From contig JAJYBX010000167.1 of the NCBI GenBank assembly GCA_021778785.1, forward strand, positions 1 through 5,388: a stretch of 5,388 nucleotides of DNA, in the 5' to 3' direction. Of the stretch, positions 5,241 through 5,388 are shown piece after piece. Position numbers and translations under genes: made by a program. The notes under the pieces were generated by a model. That model did not search any database. It had not been told where the DNA came from and worked only from the letters and a program-made list of their open reading frames with translations. The stretch's first letter is position 1. Each line of letters begins with the position of its first letter. This DNA is from Acidobacteriota bacterium. Its GTDB lineage: Bacteria > Acidobacteriota > Holophagae > Holophagales > Holophagaceae.

Positions 5241-5388
5241 GTGGGTCGGAAACCAGCCGGGACAGGGCGCGCCGGAGGGCCGCCAGGGTGTAGGGCTTCT
5301 CCAGGATGGCCACCCTCGGGTACCGGGCGGGCAGGGCGGCCTGCTCGGGTTCCCGGTAGCCGCTGGAGAGGAGGACGGGGACCTCGGG
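5230..5388 (-). CDS. Response-regulator receiver domain, C-terminal end (partial; probable hybrid histidine kinase or CheY-like protein)
   Basis: Read on the minus strand from the right edge, 52 codons stay open to TGA (5232-5230). The peptide shows 'PVLLSSGYREPEQ', the beta-4 strand with the switch Ser, and then 'ILEKPYTLAALRRAL', the beta-5 strand with the invariant Lys-Pro pair and the final helix of a REC domain. In two-component signalling this Lys contacts the phosphorylated Asp, which lies beyond the window. The 'LSSGY' and 'EKPY' wording is common in the C-terminal receiver of hybrid sensor kinases, but a stand-alone single-domain regulator cannot be excluded. Only about seven residues follow the domain, so no output domain exists downstream. 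The gene converges on the GT2 gene, with a 179-bp gap holding repeats and hairpins. Confidence 0.8.
   Translation of the reverse strand, partial: PEVPVLLSSGYREPEQAALPARYPRVAILEKPYTLAALRRALSRLVSDPPPR

Noticed and set aside
1..5388. A defence island, toxin-antitoxin pair, prophage or insertion sequence
   Set aside because: No transposase, integrase, nuclease, small toxin-like gene pair or terminal inverted repeats are seen; all gene families here are ordinary chromosomal ones.

Overview
The window is a dense, very GC-rich bacterial chromosomal segment with short spacers and several 4-base stop/start overlaps. It has seven protein-coding regions: a 5' partial, five complete genes and a 3' partial. 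The gene styles and base composition would fit an Acidobacteriota (Holophaga/Geothrix-like) or similar GC-rich Gram-negative. That placement is an inference from general impression; there is no rRNA or other phylogenetic marker here.

Layout, left to right. (1) 2-322 (+) is the C-terminal part of a Rossmann-like/DUF2520 protein. (2) 339-1184 (+) is a ten-helix EamA/DMT-family transporter. (3) 1181-1774 (+) overlaps it by ATGA and is a MiaE-type tRNA hydroxylase with all the diiron ligands expected of the family. A 71-bp gap (1775-1845) with small inverted repeats follows. (4) 1846-2547 (+) is a TetR-type repressor with an unusually long N-terminal lead. (5) 2544-4367 (+) is an M61 metallopeptidase with a C-terminal PDZ domain, overlapping tetR by ATGA. 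(6) 4364-5050 (+) is a GT2 glycosyltransferase that starts on TTG, overlapping the peptidase stop (TTGA). (7) 5230-5388 (-) is the C-terminal end of a response-regulator receiver domain, probably the tail of a hybrid histidine kinase or a CheY-like protein, convergent with gene 6.

The left genes (DUF2520, EamA, MiaE) look like one co-directional transcription unit. TetR, M61 and GT2 look like a second, translationally coupled unit that may be controlled by its own TetR product. The functions are heterogeneous (transport, tRNA modification, proteolysis, glycosyl transfer) and I see no evidence that they form one pathway.

The least ordinary part is the convergent gap 5051-5229. A 63-bp segment containing the last 11 codons and stop of the GT2 gene is repeated 111 bp downstream with one mismatch, which turns the TAA stop into TGA. 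Between the repeats sits a nested inverted repeat with a perfect 10-bp inner stem. I did not find a convincing undescribed defence, mobile or RNA system. This repeat/palindrome module is the main thing that merits follow-up.
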